A stretch of 64,000 bases of DNA from an uncultured Pseudoflavonifractor sp. (GTDB lineage: Bacteria; Bacillota; Clostridia; Oscillospirales; Oscillospiraceae): assembly GCF_944387275.1 (NCBI RefSeq), contig NZ_CALXEG010000002.1:62001-126000 (forward strand), in the 5' to 3' direction. Of the stretch, positions 1-8,673 are shown piece after piece (the stretch's first letter is position 1; each line of letters starts with the position of its first letter). The position numbers and the translations under genes are program-made. A model generated the notes under the pieces. It did not search any database. It was not told the DNA's origin and worked only from the letters and a program-made list of their open reading frames with translations.

Positions 1-402
1 GGCTTTGCCGGACGCTGGCCTTTGCCCATGGAGGCGGCCCTGGCCGCCCGGGGTGAGACCGACTGCGGCGCCCTGCTGGAGGATCTGCTCACCGCCGGCG
101 TGTACGGCAGCAGCTCTGATGTGCGGCTCCACAGCAGCCGCATCACCCTCAACGCCGCAGCGGCGGAGGGGGAGCAGACGCTGGGCCGGTCGGTACTGCG
201 GACGGTGTTTCCCTCCGCCCGAGAGCTAGAGGGGCGCTATCCTTATTTAAAGAAAAAGCCCTGGCTGCTGCCTGGGGCCTGGGTCCAGCGGCTGGCCCAC
301 TACGCCGGGGAGAACCTGGGCCGGACAGGCGCGGCCCGGGAGAGCGTGGCCATCGGCGAGCGCCGGGTGGCTTTACTGAAGAAATACGGGGTGATCCCAT
401 GA
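1..402 (+). CDS. Nucleotidyltransferase-like protein, C-terminal part (5' end outside window)
   Basis: The frame is open from the first base, so the gene begins upstream and only its last 133 residues are visible. An ATG at 22 is internal and lacks a ribosome-binding site. The visible part is basic and helical (LKKKPWLLPGAWVQRL near the middle, ERRVALLKKYGVIP at the end). It resembles the tails of the uncharacterised nucleotidyltransferase family (PF14907-like) often found in capsule clusters; this is family-level inference because the catalytic part is missing. The stop overlaps the next start as ATGA, so the two genes are translationally coupled in the polysaccharide operon. Confidence 0.5.
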   Translation, partial: GFAGRWPLPMEAALAARGETDCGALLEDLLTAGVYGSSSDVRLHSSRITLNAAAAEGEQTLGRSVLRTVFPSARELEGRYPYLKKKPWLLPGAWVQRLAHYAGENLGRTGAARESVAIGERRVALLKKYGVIP

Positions 403-890
403 ACAGCGGGCGGCGTCTGCTGCACGACGACCAGGTGGAGGAGCGGCTGGCGCCGCTGCTCCGGGCGGGGGCGGAGGTGCCCCTGGTGGTGACGGGAAAC
501 AGCATGGTCCCCTTCCTCCGGGACCGGCGGGACAAGGTGTACCTGAAATCCCCCGATCTTGTGCCCGTCCGGACGGGAGACATCCTGTTTTTCAAGCGGG
601 ACAGCGGCCAGTGGATCCTCCACCGGCTGCACCACTTCACGGCGGACGGTCTGCTGGTCATCAACGGCGACGGCCAGACCTGGTTTGAGACCATCCGCCC
701 GGACCAGGTGCTGGGCGTGGTGGTGAAGATCAGCCGGAGCGGAAAGCCCCCCTTTCCCGCCCGGCGGTGGGACTGGGCGCTGCTGCGCCGGCTGTGGAAG
801 CTGCTGCTGCCGGTGCGGCCGGCGCTGCTGCGGGTTCTGGGACGGATCGGCCGGCTGAGACCCGGGCGGCCGACGGGCCGGAGGGCCTGA
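399..890 (+). CDS. S24/S26-type signal-peptidase-like protein
   Basis: A 163-residue protein with the S24/S26 peptidase signature GNSMVPFL (candidate nucleophile Ser35) and a second motif ILHRLHH (His75). A Ser-His pattern of this kind is typical of the archaeal/SipW-like S26B signal peptidases rather than the Ser-Lys bacterial type. It starts on the ATGA overlap with the upstream gene. No strong N-terminal membrane anchor is visible; a hydrophobic, Arg-rich stretch lies near the C-terminus (about 125-150). Proteins of this size commonly sit in clostridial capsule or peptide-maturation loci. The substrate is unknown and proteolytic activity is inferred only from the motifs. Confidence 0.6.
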   Translation: MNSGRRLLHDDQVEERLAPLLRAGAEVPLVVTGNSMVPFLRDRRDKVYLKSPDLVPVRTGDILFFKRDSGQWILHRLHHFTADGLLVINGDGQTWFETIRPDQVLGVVVKISRSGKPPFPARRWDWALLRRLWKLLLPVRPALLRVLGRIGRLRPGRPTGRRA

Positions 891-997
891 TGCGCCCCTC
901 CGCAAAACGCCTGCAGCGCTGTCCCCACAGGGCTTTCCAGGCTGTCGGGCATAGTGGGAAAAGAGGCAATATTTTCCCGAATATATACCTGGTTTAT

Positions 998-1026
998 TTG
1001 ACTTCCAGGAAGAAATGAGATAAAAT
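998..1026 (+). promoter_or_regulatory. Sigma-A promoter of the polysaccharide epimerase gene
   Basis: TTGACT (998-1003), a 17-base spacer, then TAAAAT (1021-1026). Transcription would start near 1033. An in-frame ATG at 1025 falls inside the -10 box, so it cannot be the start of the following gene. Confidence 0.7.
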
Positions 1027-1063
1027 GGAACGAATAAAGCCAGATATAGGGGAGAAGAGAGAT

Positions 1064-3022
1064 ATGAACATGGCACGTATTCGCGGGTGGATTGTGCTGG
1101 CCATGGATGTGTTCACCATCTTTGCGTGCAATATCCTGATATTTCTGCCGGCCTATCTGAGGAATGACATCCGCCTGCTCAATCTGATCCTGCACATCGG
1201 GTTTCTGACCGCCTGTGTGCTGGTGTTCCAGGTGGTATTCAGGACCTATGAGAGCCTGTGGCGCTACGCGGAGAGCAGGGAGTACCTCTGCCTGCTCAGC
1301 GGGCTGACGGCGGGCTATGTGCTCTACGCCGTGCTGAATGTCCTGCTGGGGGCCCAGAGTGTGTGGATAGCCTCCGCCTTTTTCGGCACGGTGATCGCCC
1401 TGGTGGTCATGCTGGCCTACCGCTTTGCCTACCGCCTGTTCCGGTTCCGGAGGGCGGGCATGCAGAACAAGGGCCAGCGGCAGGTGGCCATCATCGGCAC
1501 CGGCACCGCCGGCGTGTCCCTGCTCTACGAGCTGATGCACAACATCGGCGGGAATTACGCCCCTTACTGCCTGCTGGACGACGCCCCCGACAAGATCGGA
1601 AAGGTGGTCCAGGGCGTGCCGGTGAAAGGCCCCATCAATGACCTGTGCGCCATCCTGCAGGACACTCCGGTGACCGAGATCATCCTGGCCATCCCCACCC
1701 TGAAGGCCGAGCGGAAGGCGGAGATCCTGGAGCTGTGCTCCAAGACCAAGTGCCGCCTGCATATCCTGTCCGACCCCATCAAGCAGCTGGAGGGCAACGC
1801 GGGCTCCATCATGGCCTCCAACGTCCGCGAGGTGCAGATCGAGGACCTGCTGGGCCGGGACCCCATCCAGCTGGACAAGGCCAGCGTCCGGTCCTTCCTG
1901 GAGGGCAAGACGGTGCTGGTGACTGGCGGCGGCGGCTCCATCGGCTCGGAGCTGTGCCGTCAGATCGCGGAATGTGGGCCCAGACAGCTGATTGCGGTGG
2001 ACATTTCGGAAAATTCGGTCTATGATTTGCAGCAGGAGCTGCTCCACCGATTCGGGGGCAAGCTGAACTTTGTGGTGGAGATCGCATCGGTGCGGGACCG
2101 GGAGAAGATGGACAAGCTGTTCCGCCTGTACCACCCCCAGGTGGTGTTCCACGCGGCGGCCCACAAGCACGTGCCCCTGATGGAGCAGTGCCCGGAAGAG
2201 GCCATCAAGAACAACGTGTTCGGCACCTACAACACCGCCCTGGCCGCCCGGAAGCACAAGGCGGAGGCCTTTGTGCTCATCTCCACCGACAAGGCGGTCA
2301 ACCCCACCAACATCATGGGGGCCACCAAGTACCTGTGCGAGCAGGTGCTCCAGGGCCTGCGGGAGAACGCGGAGACCAAGTTCGCCGCCGTCCGGTTCGG
2401 CAACGTGCTGGGCTCCAACGGCTCGGTGATCCCCCTGTTCAAGAAGCAGATCGCCTACGGCGGCCCGGTGACCATCACGGACAAGCGGATCATCCGGTAC
2501 TTCATGACGATTCCGGAGGCGGTGCAGCTGGTGCTGGAGGCTGGGTCCCTGGCCCAGAGCGGCGAGGTGTTCGTGCTGGACATGGGCAAGCCGGTGCGGA
2601 TTCTGGATCTGGCGGAGAACCTGATCCGCCTGTCCGGTCTGACGCCCTACCAGGACATCCAGATCCAGGAGATCGGCCTGCGCCCCGGTGAGAAGCTCTA
2701 CGAGGAGCTGCTGACCAAGTCGGCCAACCTGTCCCGGACGGAGAACGACAAAATCTTTGTGGAATTCAAGCCCGTCATCCCGGAGGCGGCGCTGGAGCGC
2801 CGTCTGGCAGAGCTGTCCGACGTGCTGGAGCACGGCAAGCGGGCGGATATCTTCCGGGCCCTCCACCATCTGGTGCCCACTTTCCACGACCCGGAGGAGG
2901 TCAACCAGGCGGCGCTGAGCCGTCTGGCCAGACAGTCCGGCGGGGAAGAAGGGGAGCAGGAGGCCGCCGAGACGGAGGAGCCCCTCCCTTTTGAGGCCCG
3001 GGCGCTGCAGCGCATCGGCTGA
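1064..3022 (+). CDS. Membrane nucleoside-diphosphate-sugar epimerase/dehydratase (CapD/FlaA1-like)
   Basis: A 652-residue protein of the EpsC/PglF/CapD class. The N-terminus has about four membrane spans (within residues 1-130). A CoA-binding-like Rossmann region follows (VAIIGTGTAGVSLLYEL, about 140-160), then the catalytic short-chain dehydrogenase domain with its NAD(P)-binding GGGGSIGSELCRQ motif near residue 290. The family makes UDP-4-keto-6-deoxy sugars or epimerises UDP-GlcNAc-type donors for surface polysaccharide; the exact sugar is not predictable here. The start at 1064 is chosen because GGGGAG lies about 9 bases upstream and the promoter -10 overlaps the earlier ATG. It is the first gene after a promoter inside the capsule cluster. 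Confidence 0.9.
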   Translation: MNMARIRGWIVLAMDVFTIFACNILIFLPAYLRNDIRLLNLILHIGFLTACVLVFQVVFRTYESLWRYAESREYLCLLSGLTAGYVLYAVLNVLLGAQSVWIASAFFGTVIALVVMLAYRFAYRLFRFRRAGMQNKGQRQVAIIGTGTAGVSLLYELMHNIGGNYAPYCLLDDAPDKIGKVVQGVPVKGPINDLCAILQDTPVTEIILAIPTLKAERKAEILELCSKTKCRLHILSDPIKQLEGNAGSIMASNVREVQIEDLLGRDPIQLDKASVRSFLEGKTVLVTGGGGSIGSELCRQIAECGPRQLIAVDISENSVYDLQQELLHRFGGKLNFVVEIASVRDREKMDKLFRLYHPQVVFHAAAHKHVPLMEQCPEEAIKNNVFGTYNTALAARKHKAEAFVLISTDKAVNPTNIMGATKYLCEQVLQGLRENAETKFAAVRFGNVLGSNGSVIPLFKKQIAYGGPVTITDKRIIRYFMTIPEAVQLVLEAGSLAQSGEVFVLDMGKPVRILDLAENLIRLSGLTPYQDIQIQEIGLRPGEKLYEELLTKSANLSRTENDKIFVEFKPVIPEAALERRLAELSDVLEHGKRADIFRALHHLVPTFHDPEEVNQAALSRLARQSGGEEGEQEAAETEEPLPFEARALQRIG

Positions 3023-3044
3023 CAACACACTTAGGAGAACTGAC

Positions 3045-3800
3045 ATGAAAAAAGCGGGAAAGATCGCACTGGCTGTTGTGGGCGTGGTTCTGGTGGCAGG
3101 GGCCATCACCGTGGCGGTGCAGTGGAACAACATCAAGGCTGTGGCCTACATGATGACCATGGACACCGACACCCTGGACACCAGGGCGGAGGAGAACCGC
3201 AAGACCCTGGAGAAGGCCATGGAGGACTACAAGATCCCCACCTATACCTTCTCCCAGGAGGAGATGGCCCAGCTGGCCAGCGGCGAGCTGAGCGAGGAGG
3301 ACGCCGCCGCCCTGCTGCTGGGCGAGAGCGGAACAGACGGGGCGGAGACCGGCAGCGAGGCGGAGACGCCGGATGCCTCCCAGAGCGGAACGCCCAGCCA
3401 GAGTCCGTCTGCCAGCCAGAGCCAGAGCACGGCCCCCGGCGGGGACACCTCCACCCAGGAGGCCGAGGAGGAGCTGCGGCAGCTGGTGGCCACCATGTAC
3501 GTGCTCCAGGCCACCTATGAGGGCAAGCTGGAGGCCATCGTGCAGGAGGCCATCGACGAGTACACCGCCGGGGAGCACACCTCGGAGAACCGAACCAAGA
3601 TCGTGTACAGCAAATATGAGGCCCTCACCGCGCTGGAGAAGGAGTGCGACCAGAAGGTGGCGGATATCGTGTCCCGGATGCGGGAGCTGCTGAAGTCCAC
3701 CGGCCAGAGCGAGAGCCTGGCCGACGAGGTTCAGAAGACCTATGAGGAGGAGAAGAGCCTGAAGAAGGCCTACTACATCCGGGCATTCCAGGAGGGCTGA
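3045..3800 (+). CDS. Membrane-anchored coiled-coil protein of unknown function
   Basis: 251 residues starting MKKAGKIALAV behind an AGGAG site at 3033. An N-terminal hydrophobic segment (about residues 5-26) would anchor it with the rest outside the cell. The body is acidic and helical, interrupted by a low-complexity Ser/Gln/Pro/Thr linker (about 105-145). The C-terminal 100 residues are charged and helix-prone. No catalytic motif was recognised. It sits 22 bases after the epimerase and 22 bases before the PHP phosphatase, so it is probably co-transcribed with capsule genes and may be a structural or assembly component; that role is inference from position only. Confidence 0.7.
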   Translation: MKKAGKIALAVVGVVLVAGAITVAVQWNNIKAVAYMMTMDTDTLDTRAEENRKTLEKAMEDYKIPTYTFSQEEMAQLASGELSEEDAAALLLGESGTDGAETGSEAETPDASQSGTPSQSPSASQSQSTAPGGDTSTQEAEEELRQLVATMYVLQATYEGKLEAIVQEAIDEYTAGEHTSENRTKIVYSKYEALTALEKECDQKVADIVSRMRELLKSTGQSESLADEVQKTYEEEKSLKKAYYIRAFQEG

Positions 3801-3822
3801 GACAGGACAGGGGGGAAGGCGC

Positions 3823-4584
3823 ATGGTGGATCTGCACTGTCATATTCTGCCCGGCGTGGACGACGGCGCGGACTCTCTGGAGGAGAGTCTGGCCATGGCC
3901 AGGCTGGCGGTGGACAGCGGCGTGCGTGCCATTGCGGCCACCCCCCACTGCGACCCGGAGAGCGGCTTTGACAACTACCGCTCCCGGGACCTGGCCCAGC
4001 GGTTCCTCCGGCTGGAACAGGCGGTCCAGAAGGCCAAGCTCCCCCTGCGCATCCACGCGGGGATGGAGGTCTTTGTGACCCCCTCCACCCCCCGCCTGCT
4101 GCGGGAGGGGCGGCTGCTGACCCTGGGGGGCAGCGGGTATCTACTGGCGGAGTTCGACTTCCAGTGCGCCCCCGCCTTTGCCGAGCGTATGCTCTCCGCC
4201 CTGGGGCAGGAGGGGGTGCGGCCGGTGGTGGCCCACCCGGAGCGGTACCGCTTTGTCCAGCGGGACCCGGAGCGGCTCTTCCGCTGGATGGAGGAGGGGT
4301 ATGTGCTCCAGCTCAACAAGGGCAGCTTCTTCGGCCGGTTCGGCGAGGCCGCGGCCAGGACCGCCCACTGGTGCCTGCGGGAGGGCTGCGTCCACCTGAT
4401 CGGCAGCGACGCCCACAGCCCCTACCAGCGGACCACCCGCCTGTCCGACATCCACGAGTACATCAGCGGCGCGGCCTCCCAGGAGCTGGCGGACCTGCTG
4501 CTGGAGGACAACCCCAGCCGTATCCTGGCCGACCAGCCGGTGGCGGCCCCGGAGCCTCTGTTCGACCGGTTCGGCGGATTCTGA
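3823..4584 (+). CDS. PHP-family tyrosine-protein phosphatase (CpsB/YwqE-like)
   Basis: 253 residues. Metal-binding residues of the PHP fold are visible: DLHCHILPGVDDG at the N-terminus (His5, His7), ATPHCD (His42), VVAHPERY and GSDAHSPYQR. This is the CpsB/CapC/YwqE class that removes phosphate from the Tyr-rich tail of bacterial tyrosine kinases and so sets capsule chain length and export. Two candidate kinases with such tails lie downstream in the same direction (5538-8493), which fits a kinase-phosphatase cycle. The start has a GGGGGAAGG site upstream. Confidence 0.92.
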   Translation: MVDLHCHILPGVDDGADSLEESLAMARLAVDSGVRAIAATPHCDPESGFDNYRSRDLAQRFLRLEQAVQKAKLPLRIHAGMEVFVTPSTPRLLREGRLLTLGGSGYLLAEFDFQCAPAFAERMLSALGQEGVRPVVAHPERYRFVQRDPERLFRWMEEGYVLQLNKGSFFGRFGEAAARTAHWCLREGCVHLIGSDAHSPYQRTTRLSDIHEYISGAASQELADLLLEDNPSRILADQPVAAPEPLFDRFGGF

Positions 4585-4601
4585 GGCGGCAGCCTGCGCT
4601 T

Positions 4602-4655
4602 ATTTTGATTCCGATCTGTATTTTTGAGATAAAAAATACAGATCGGAGTGAAAAT
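4602..4655. terminator. Long hairpin between capsule genes
   Basis: The 15-base arm at 4611-4625 pairs with 4632-4646 around a short AT-rich loop, and weaker pairing extends out to 4602 and 4655. It lies between the phosphatase and the next capsule gene. It may be a partial terminator, an mRNA processing site or a stability element; there is no long U-tract. Confidence 0.5.
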
Positions 4656-4706
4656 TGCCCCGCTCAGGGCGGCAAAACACCAGTCATGATTTAGCGAGGA
4701 GATTCC

Positions 4707-5513
4707 ATGAGAAAGCTTCATTTCATCATCGCCGCGCTCCTGCTTGTGAGCGCGGCGGGTTTTGTCTGGATGGAGGTGCGGCAGCGGAGCACCGCGGACC
4801 AGACGCTGCCCGTCATCGAGTGCCCGGATACTCCGCTGGTGATCCAGGTGGGGGAGAGCAGCGAGGACGTGCTGCTGGAGGGCGTGACCGCCTGGGACGA
4901 GAAGGACGGCGACCTGACCGGCCAGATCATGGTGGAGGGAATCGAGAAGAGCATCCAGGACAGCGAGACCACCGTGACCTACGCCGTGGTGGACAGCGAT
5001 AACCATGTGACCAAGCTGACCCGCACCGTCCGCTACACCGACTACACGCCGCCCAGGTTCGGCCTGAGCGCGGAACTGCGCTATGAGCTGGGGGAGCCGG
5101 TGGTGATCCGGGACCGGGTGACCGCCTGGGACGTGATCGACGGGGACCTGTCCACTCAGGTGAAGGTCACCAGTACCGGCCTGGACGCCATGGCGGAGGG
5201 CCGCTATCCGGTCACCTTTGAGGTGACCAACAGCATGGGGGACACCAGCACCTGGACGGCGGAGATCCGCATCCAGAACCGGGCGGCCGGCGAGCCCTAC
5301 CTGCTGCTGAAGCAGTACCTGGTCTATCTGAAGGCGGGGGACAGCTTCCAGCCCATGGACTATTTTGACGAGGTCATCGGCGGCGACGCGGCCAACGTGA
5401 CGGTGGAGTCCAACGTGGACACCGGCACGCCGGGCAGCTATCAGGTGACCTATTCCTGCGTCGGGACCACCGGCGTGACGGGGACCACCGAGCTCTTTGT
5501 GGTGGTGGAGTAA
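4707..5513 (+). CDS. Membrane-anchored Ig-like repeat surface protein (DUF5011-like)
   Basis: 268 residues with an N-terminal hydrophobic segment (about 5-22) acting as signal anchor. About three tandem immunoglobulin-like beta-sandwich units follow. The first two carry the typical cadherin/DUF5011 motif in near-identical positions (AWDEKDGDLTGQI and AWDVIDGDLSTQV), and the third (about 195-268) ends TTELFVVVE. Such modules make extended extracellular stalks. It stands between the phosphatase and the BY-kinase genes and ends 24 bases before the latter, so it is probably part of the capsule operon. Its task there (chain-length control, wall display) is unknown. Confidence 0.8.
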   Translation: MRKLHFIIAALLLVSAAGFVWMEVRQRSTADQTLPVIECPDTPLVIQVGESSEDVLLEGVTAWDEKDGDLTGQIMVEGIEKSIQDSETTVTYAVVDSDNHVTKLTRTVRYTDYTPPRFGLSAELRYELGEPVVIRDRVTAWDVIDGDLSTQVKVTSTGLDAMAEGRYPVTFEVTNSMGDTSTWTAEIRIQNRAAGEPYLLLKQYLVYLKAGDSFQPMDYFDEVIGGDAANVTVESNVDTGTPGSYQVTYSCVGTTGVTGTTELFVVVE

Positions 5514-5537
5514 AGCCGGAACGGAGGAGCCGAAGCA

Positions 5538-7028
5538 ATGGAAGAAAAGGAAGCGTTCAGCTGGGGCGGCATTGAGCCGCTGTGCATGGTGCGGCGGGTG
5601 CTGCGCCAGCTCCCGGCCATCATCGCCGGCGGGCTCATCGGCGCGCTGTGCGCGTGGATGGCCATGACCGGCCTGTACCACCCGTCCTATACCGCCAGCA
5701 CCACTCTGGCCGTGTCGGTCAAGAGCAGCAGCTACTCCTCGGTGCTGTCCAACCTGAGCATGTCCGCCGAGATCGCGGAGACCTTTACCACCCTCTTTGA
5801 GAGCAACGTGTTCGACAGCCTGGCCGCCGAGCTGATGGGGGAGGCCACCCTGCCCGGGGAGCTGTCGGCGGTGGTGATCCCGGAGACCAACCTGCTGGTG
5901 GTCACCGTGACGGCGGACCGGCCGGACACCGCTTTCCGCACTCTGAAGCTGGTGCTGGAGAACTACGACAGCGTGTCCGACCAGATGTTCCAGAACGTGA
6001 TCCTCAAGCAGCTGGACAGCCCCAGGGTGCCCACCGCCCCCTCCAACCCCCTGAACCGGGGCCGGACGGTGAAGCTGACCGCCATAGGCGGCGCCGGCGC
6101 CGTGGCAGCCCTGGTGGTGCTGCTCACCCTGTGGGCGGATACGGTGCAGAACACCACGGGCCTGCGGCACAAGGTGGACGCCCGGGAGTTCGGCGTCATC
6201 TTCCATGAGAGCAAGAACAAGACCCTGCGGACCAAGCTCCGCCGGACCAACAAGGGGCTGCTCGTCACCATGCCGGTGGCCAGTTTCCGCTTTACCGAGA
6301 CCATGTACAAGCTGGGCGTCAAGCTGGGCTATGCCGCCAAGAACAGCGGCTACCAGGTCATTCTGGTCACCAGCGTGGCGGAGAACGAGGGCAAGTCCAC
6401 CGTGGCCGCCAACCTGGCCCTGACCCTGGCCCAGCAGGGGAAAAAAGTCCTCCTTCTGGACGCCGATATGCACAAGGCGGCCCAGTACAAGATCCTGAGC
6501 CACAACCCCCGGGTGGAGCTGGCCGACGTGCTGGCGGGCAAGGCGGAGTACGCCCCCGAGTACCTGGGGACCCACAAGCTGTATGTGCTGCTGTCCAAGC
6601 AGGGGAGCAGGCAGGCGGCGGAGCAGATCGCCTCGGAGCGCATGGGACAGCTGCTGAAAAAGGCCAGGGCGGAGATGGACTTTGTCATCATCGACTCCCC
6701 GCCCATCGCCCTGTTCTCCGACGTGGAGTACCTGGCCGACCAGGCGGACGCCTCGCTGCTGGTGGTGCGGCAGGACTTCGTGCCCGCCGCCCGCATCAAT
6801 GACGCCGCGGACCTGCTGCGGGGCTGCAAGAGCGAGCTGCTGGGGTGCATCCTGAACGACGTGCGCACCACCCCCTTCTTCAGCGAGTCCAGGCGGTACG
6901 GCTACGGGTACGGATATGGCTATGGGTACGGCTACGGGGGCTATGGCGGCTATGGCGGCTACGGCCACCGCCGGCACAGCCGGACCGGAGACGAGGAAAA
7001 CCGGGAGACGGAGAACGGCAATGGATGA
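5538..7028 (+). CDS. Bacterial tyrosine kinase with Wzz-like membrane domain, first copy (atypical Walker A')
   Basis: 496 residues. The N-terminal part is a Wzz/CapA-like chain-length domain with membrane spans near residues 28-48 and 175-197. The kinase part has the Walker A motif ENEGKSTVAANLAL (about 282), Walker A' LLLDADMHKAAQ and Walker B FVIIDSPP. The tail (from about residue 453) is a run of alternating Tyr and Gly followed by GGYGG repeats, the usual autophosphorylation cluster of BY-kinases. Walker A' lacks the Arg-x-Pro-like DLRKPS pattern seen in the second copy, so it may be weak or act as partner. GGAGGAG lies 9 bases before the ATG. Its end overlaps the next gene by 8 bases. 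Confidence 0.88.
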   Translation: MEEKEAFSWGGIEPLCMVRRVLRQLPAIIAGGLIGALCAWMAMTGLYHPSYTASTTLAVSVKSSSYSSVLSNLSMSAEIAETFTTLFESNVFDSLAAELMGEATLPGELSAVVIPETNLLVVTVTADRPDTAFRTLKLVLENYDSVSDQMFQNVILKQLDSPRVPTAPSNPLNRGRTVKLTAIGGAGAVAALVVLLTLWADTVQNTTGLRHKVDAREFGVIFHESKNKTLRTKLRRTNKGLLVTMPVASFRFTETMYKLGVKLGYAAKNSGYQVILVTSVAENEGKSTVAANLALTLAQQGKKVLLLDADMHKAAQYKILSHNPRVELADVLAGKAEYAPEYLGTHKLYVLLSKQGSRQAAEQIASERMGQLLKKARAEMDFVIIDSPPIALFSDVEYLADQADASLLVVRQDFVPAARINDAADLLRGCKSELLGCILNDVRTTPFFSESRRYGYGYGYGYGYGYGGYGGYGGYGHRRHSRTGDEENRETENGNG

Positions 7029-8493
7029 ACAGAAGACAAAACAGCATATGGAAGAGCCCGAGCCCATTGATCTGACCGCCCTGCTGTGGGAGTTTCTGCG
7101 GATCTTCACCCGCATGTTCTGGGTGCCGCTGGTGCTGGCGGTGCTGGCGGGCGGGCTGCTCTGGCTGCGCAGCTGGCGCAGCTATACGCCCATGTACCGC
7201 TCGGAGGCCACCTTCACCGTCCAGCTGCTGAGCAACCAGTATGACATCACCGGCGTGGACAGCTACTACGACAAGGCCGCCGCCGAGCAGCTGGCCAACA
7301 CCTTCCCCTATCTGCTCTCCTCCGACCTGATGCAGCAGCTCCTCCAGCGGGAGCTGGGGGTGACCTGGCTCAACGGCAGCATCACGGCCCAGTCCGTGGA
7401 AAACACCAACCTGTTCTCGGTGCAGGTGACCAGCACCAGCGCCCAGGACGCCTGCGATATCCTCAACGGAGTCATCGCGGTCTATCCCCAGGTGGCCAAT
7501 TACGTGGTGGGCAGCACGGAGCTGACCGTGCTGGTGCCGCCTGCAGTGGCCAGCCAGCCCTATAACGCCTTCCAGCCCACCCGCACCATCATCAAGGGCG
7601 CGGTGCTGGGCTTTGGCGTGGGCGTGGTGTTCCTGCTGGTCCTGGCCATGGCCAGCAAGACCATCCGCACCCGTGAGGACATGAAGAAATGGATGAACGT
7701 GCCCTGTCTGGGCACCCTGCCCACCGTGTCCTTCAAGCGGCGCACCGGCAAGACCGGGGGCGCGGTGTCCATCCTGAACGAGAGGACGGGCAGCGGCTTC
7801 CAGGAGGGCATCCGCAGCCTGCGCATCCGGTTCCTGCGGGAGGCGGAGCGGCAGGGGAGCAAGGTGTTCCTGGTGTCCAGCACCGTGCCCGGCGAGGGCA
7901 AGACCACCGTGGCGGTCAATCTGGCCCTGACCCTGGGGCAGAACGGCGCCCGTGTCATTCTGGTGGACATGGACCTGCGCAAGCCCAGCGTCAAGAAGGC
8001 CCTGGGGTTGACCGCGCCCTCCAAGGGCATGGCGGAGCTGCTCCAGAGCCGGGAGAGCAATCCGGTGGAGGCGCTGGTGGACCTGAAGGGCACCCGGGTG
8101 CGGGTGCTGGCCGGGGACAAGGCGGTGGAGAATCCCCGGCGGCAGCTGGAGTCCCGCAAGCTGTCCGGGCTGATAAAGGCCCTGCGGGAAGAGGCCGACT
8201 ACGTGGTCATCGACACGCCGCCCAACGGCCTGCTGGGCGACAGCACCGCCATGGCCACTCTGGCCGACGGAATTCTATATGTGGTGCGTGCGGGCAAAGC
8301 CCAGGTGCCCCACATTATGGACAGCATTCAGCTGCTCTCCAGCAGCCGGACGCCCCTGATGGGCTGCGTGCTCAACGGCGTGAAGGAGAGCGGCGGCGGC
8401 TACGGGTACGGCTATGGATATGGCTACCGCAGCTATGAGCGGCACAGCCGCAAGAGCGGCCGGGACGGCCAGCTGGAAGAAGAGAGAAAATAA
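7021..8493 (+). CDS. Bacterial tyrosine kinase with Wzz-like membrane domain, second copy
   Basis: 490 residues, starting at the ATGGATGA overlap with the preceding kinase; earlier in-frame codons would read through that gene's Tyr tail. It is a Wzz-like domain with spans near residues 28-47 and 190-212, then a BY-kinase domain with Walker A PGEGKTTVAVNLAL (about 292), a canonical Walker A' VDMDLRKPS and Walker B YVVIDTPP. The C-terminus holds a shorter YGYGYGY tail followed by basic residues. The family phosphorylates its own tail and controls polysaccharide polymerisation and export with a CpsB-type phosphatase, found here at 3823-4584. It is the last gene before a strong terminator, so it closes the operon. 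Confidence 0.9.
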   Translation: MDEQKTKQHMEEPEPIDLTALLWEFLRIFTRMFWVPLVLAVLAGGLLWLRSWRSYTPMYRSEATFTVQLLSNQYDITGVDSYYDKAAAEQLANTFPYLLSSDLMQQLLQRELGVTWLNGSITAQSVENTNLFSVQVTSTSAQDACDILNGVIAVYPQVANYVVGSTELTVLVPPAVASQPYNAFQPTRTIIKGAVLGFGVGVVFLLVLAMASKTIRTREDMKKWMNVPCLGTLPTVSFKRRTGKTGGAVSILNERTGSGFQEGIRSLRIRFLREAERQGSKVFLVSSTVPGEGKTTVAVNLALTLGQNGARVILVDMDLRKPSVKKALGLTAPSKGMAELLQSRESNPVEALVDLKGTRVRVLAGDKAVENPRRQLESRKLSGLIKALREEADYVVIDTPPNGLLGDSTAMATLADGILYVVRAGKAQVPHIMDSIQLLSSSRTPLMGCVLNGVKESGGGYGYGYGYGYRSYERHSRKSGRDGQLEEERK

Positions 8494-8496
8494 ACA

Positions 8497-8540
8497 AAAT
8501 TTCCCTTGGAGCGCAAGCCGCTCCAAGGGAAATTTTTATT
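8497..8540 (+). terminator. Intrinsic terminator of the capsule operon
   Basis: A perfect 17-base stem (8497-8513 with 8519-8535), a 5-base loop and a T-rich 3' side, immediately after the second kinase stop codon. Confidence 0.9.
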
Positions 8541-8582
8541 TCGAATGTTTCTCGGCTTTCCAGTTTCTATTAACTTATGTTA

Positions 8583-8611
8583 TTGATTTAAATTTAGAAA
8601 AAGTATAAAAT
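8583..8611 (+). promoter_or_regulatory. Promoter of the surface-protein gene
   Basis: TTGATT (8583-8588), 17 bases, TAAAAT (8606-8611). The short leader then forms a hairpin (TCCTGCGG with CCGCAGGA, about 8624-8652) just before the ribosome-binding site. Confidence 0.6.
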
Positions 8612-8673
8612 ACAGGAAATTATGTCCTGCGGAACAGCTCACGCCGCAGGATATGGGAATGGGAGGTATTTTT

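Noticed and set aside
1025-1063. Earlier in-frame ATG for the capsule epimerase
   Set aside because: It lies in the -10 box of the promoter and would not be transcribed; the ATG at 1064 has a good ribosome-binding site.
149-3136. Very long minus-strand open frame (995 codons) opposite the capsule genes
   Set aside because: It is the third-position shadow of GC-rich plus-strand genes; its translation is low-complexity and it has no start signals.
6895-6965. Repeated TAYGGN words that resemble a small tandem-repeat or CRISPR-like array
   Set aside because: They are codons of the Tyr/Gly tail of the kinase; spacing and variation fit coding repeats, with no spacers. No CRISPR array or cas gene was seen in the window.
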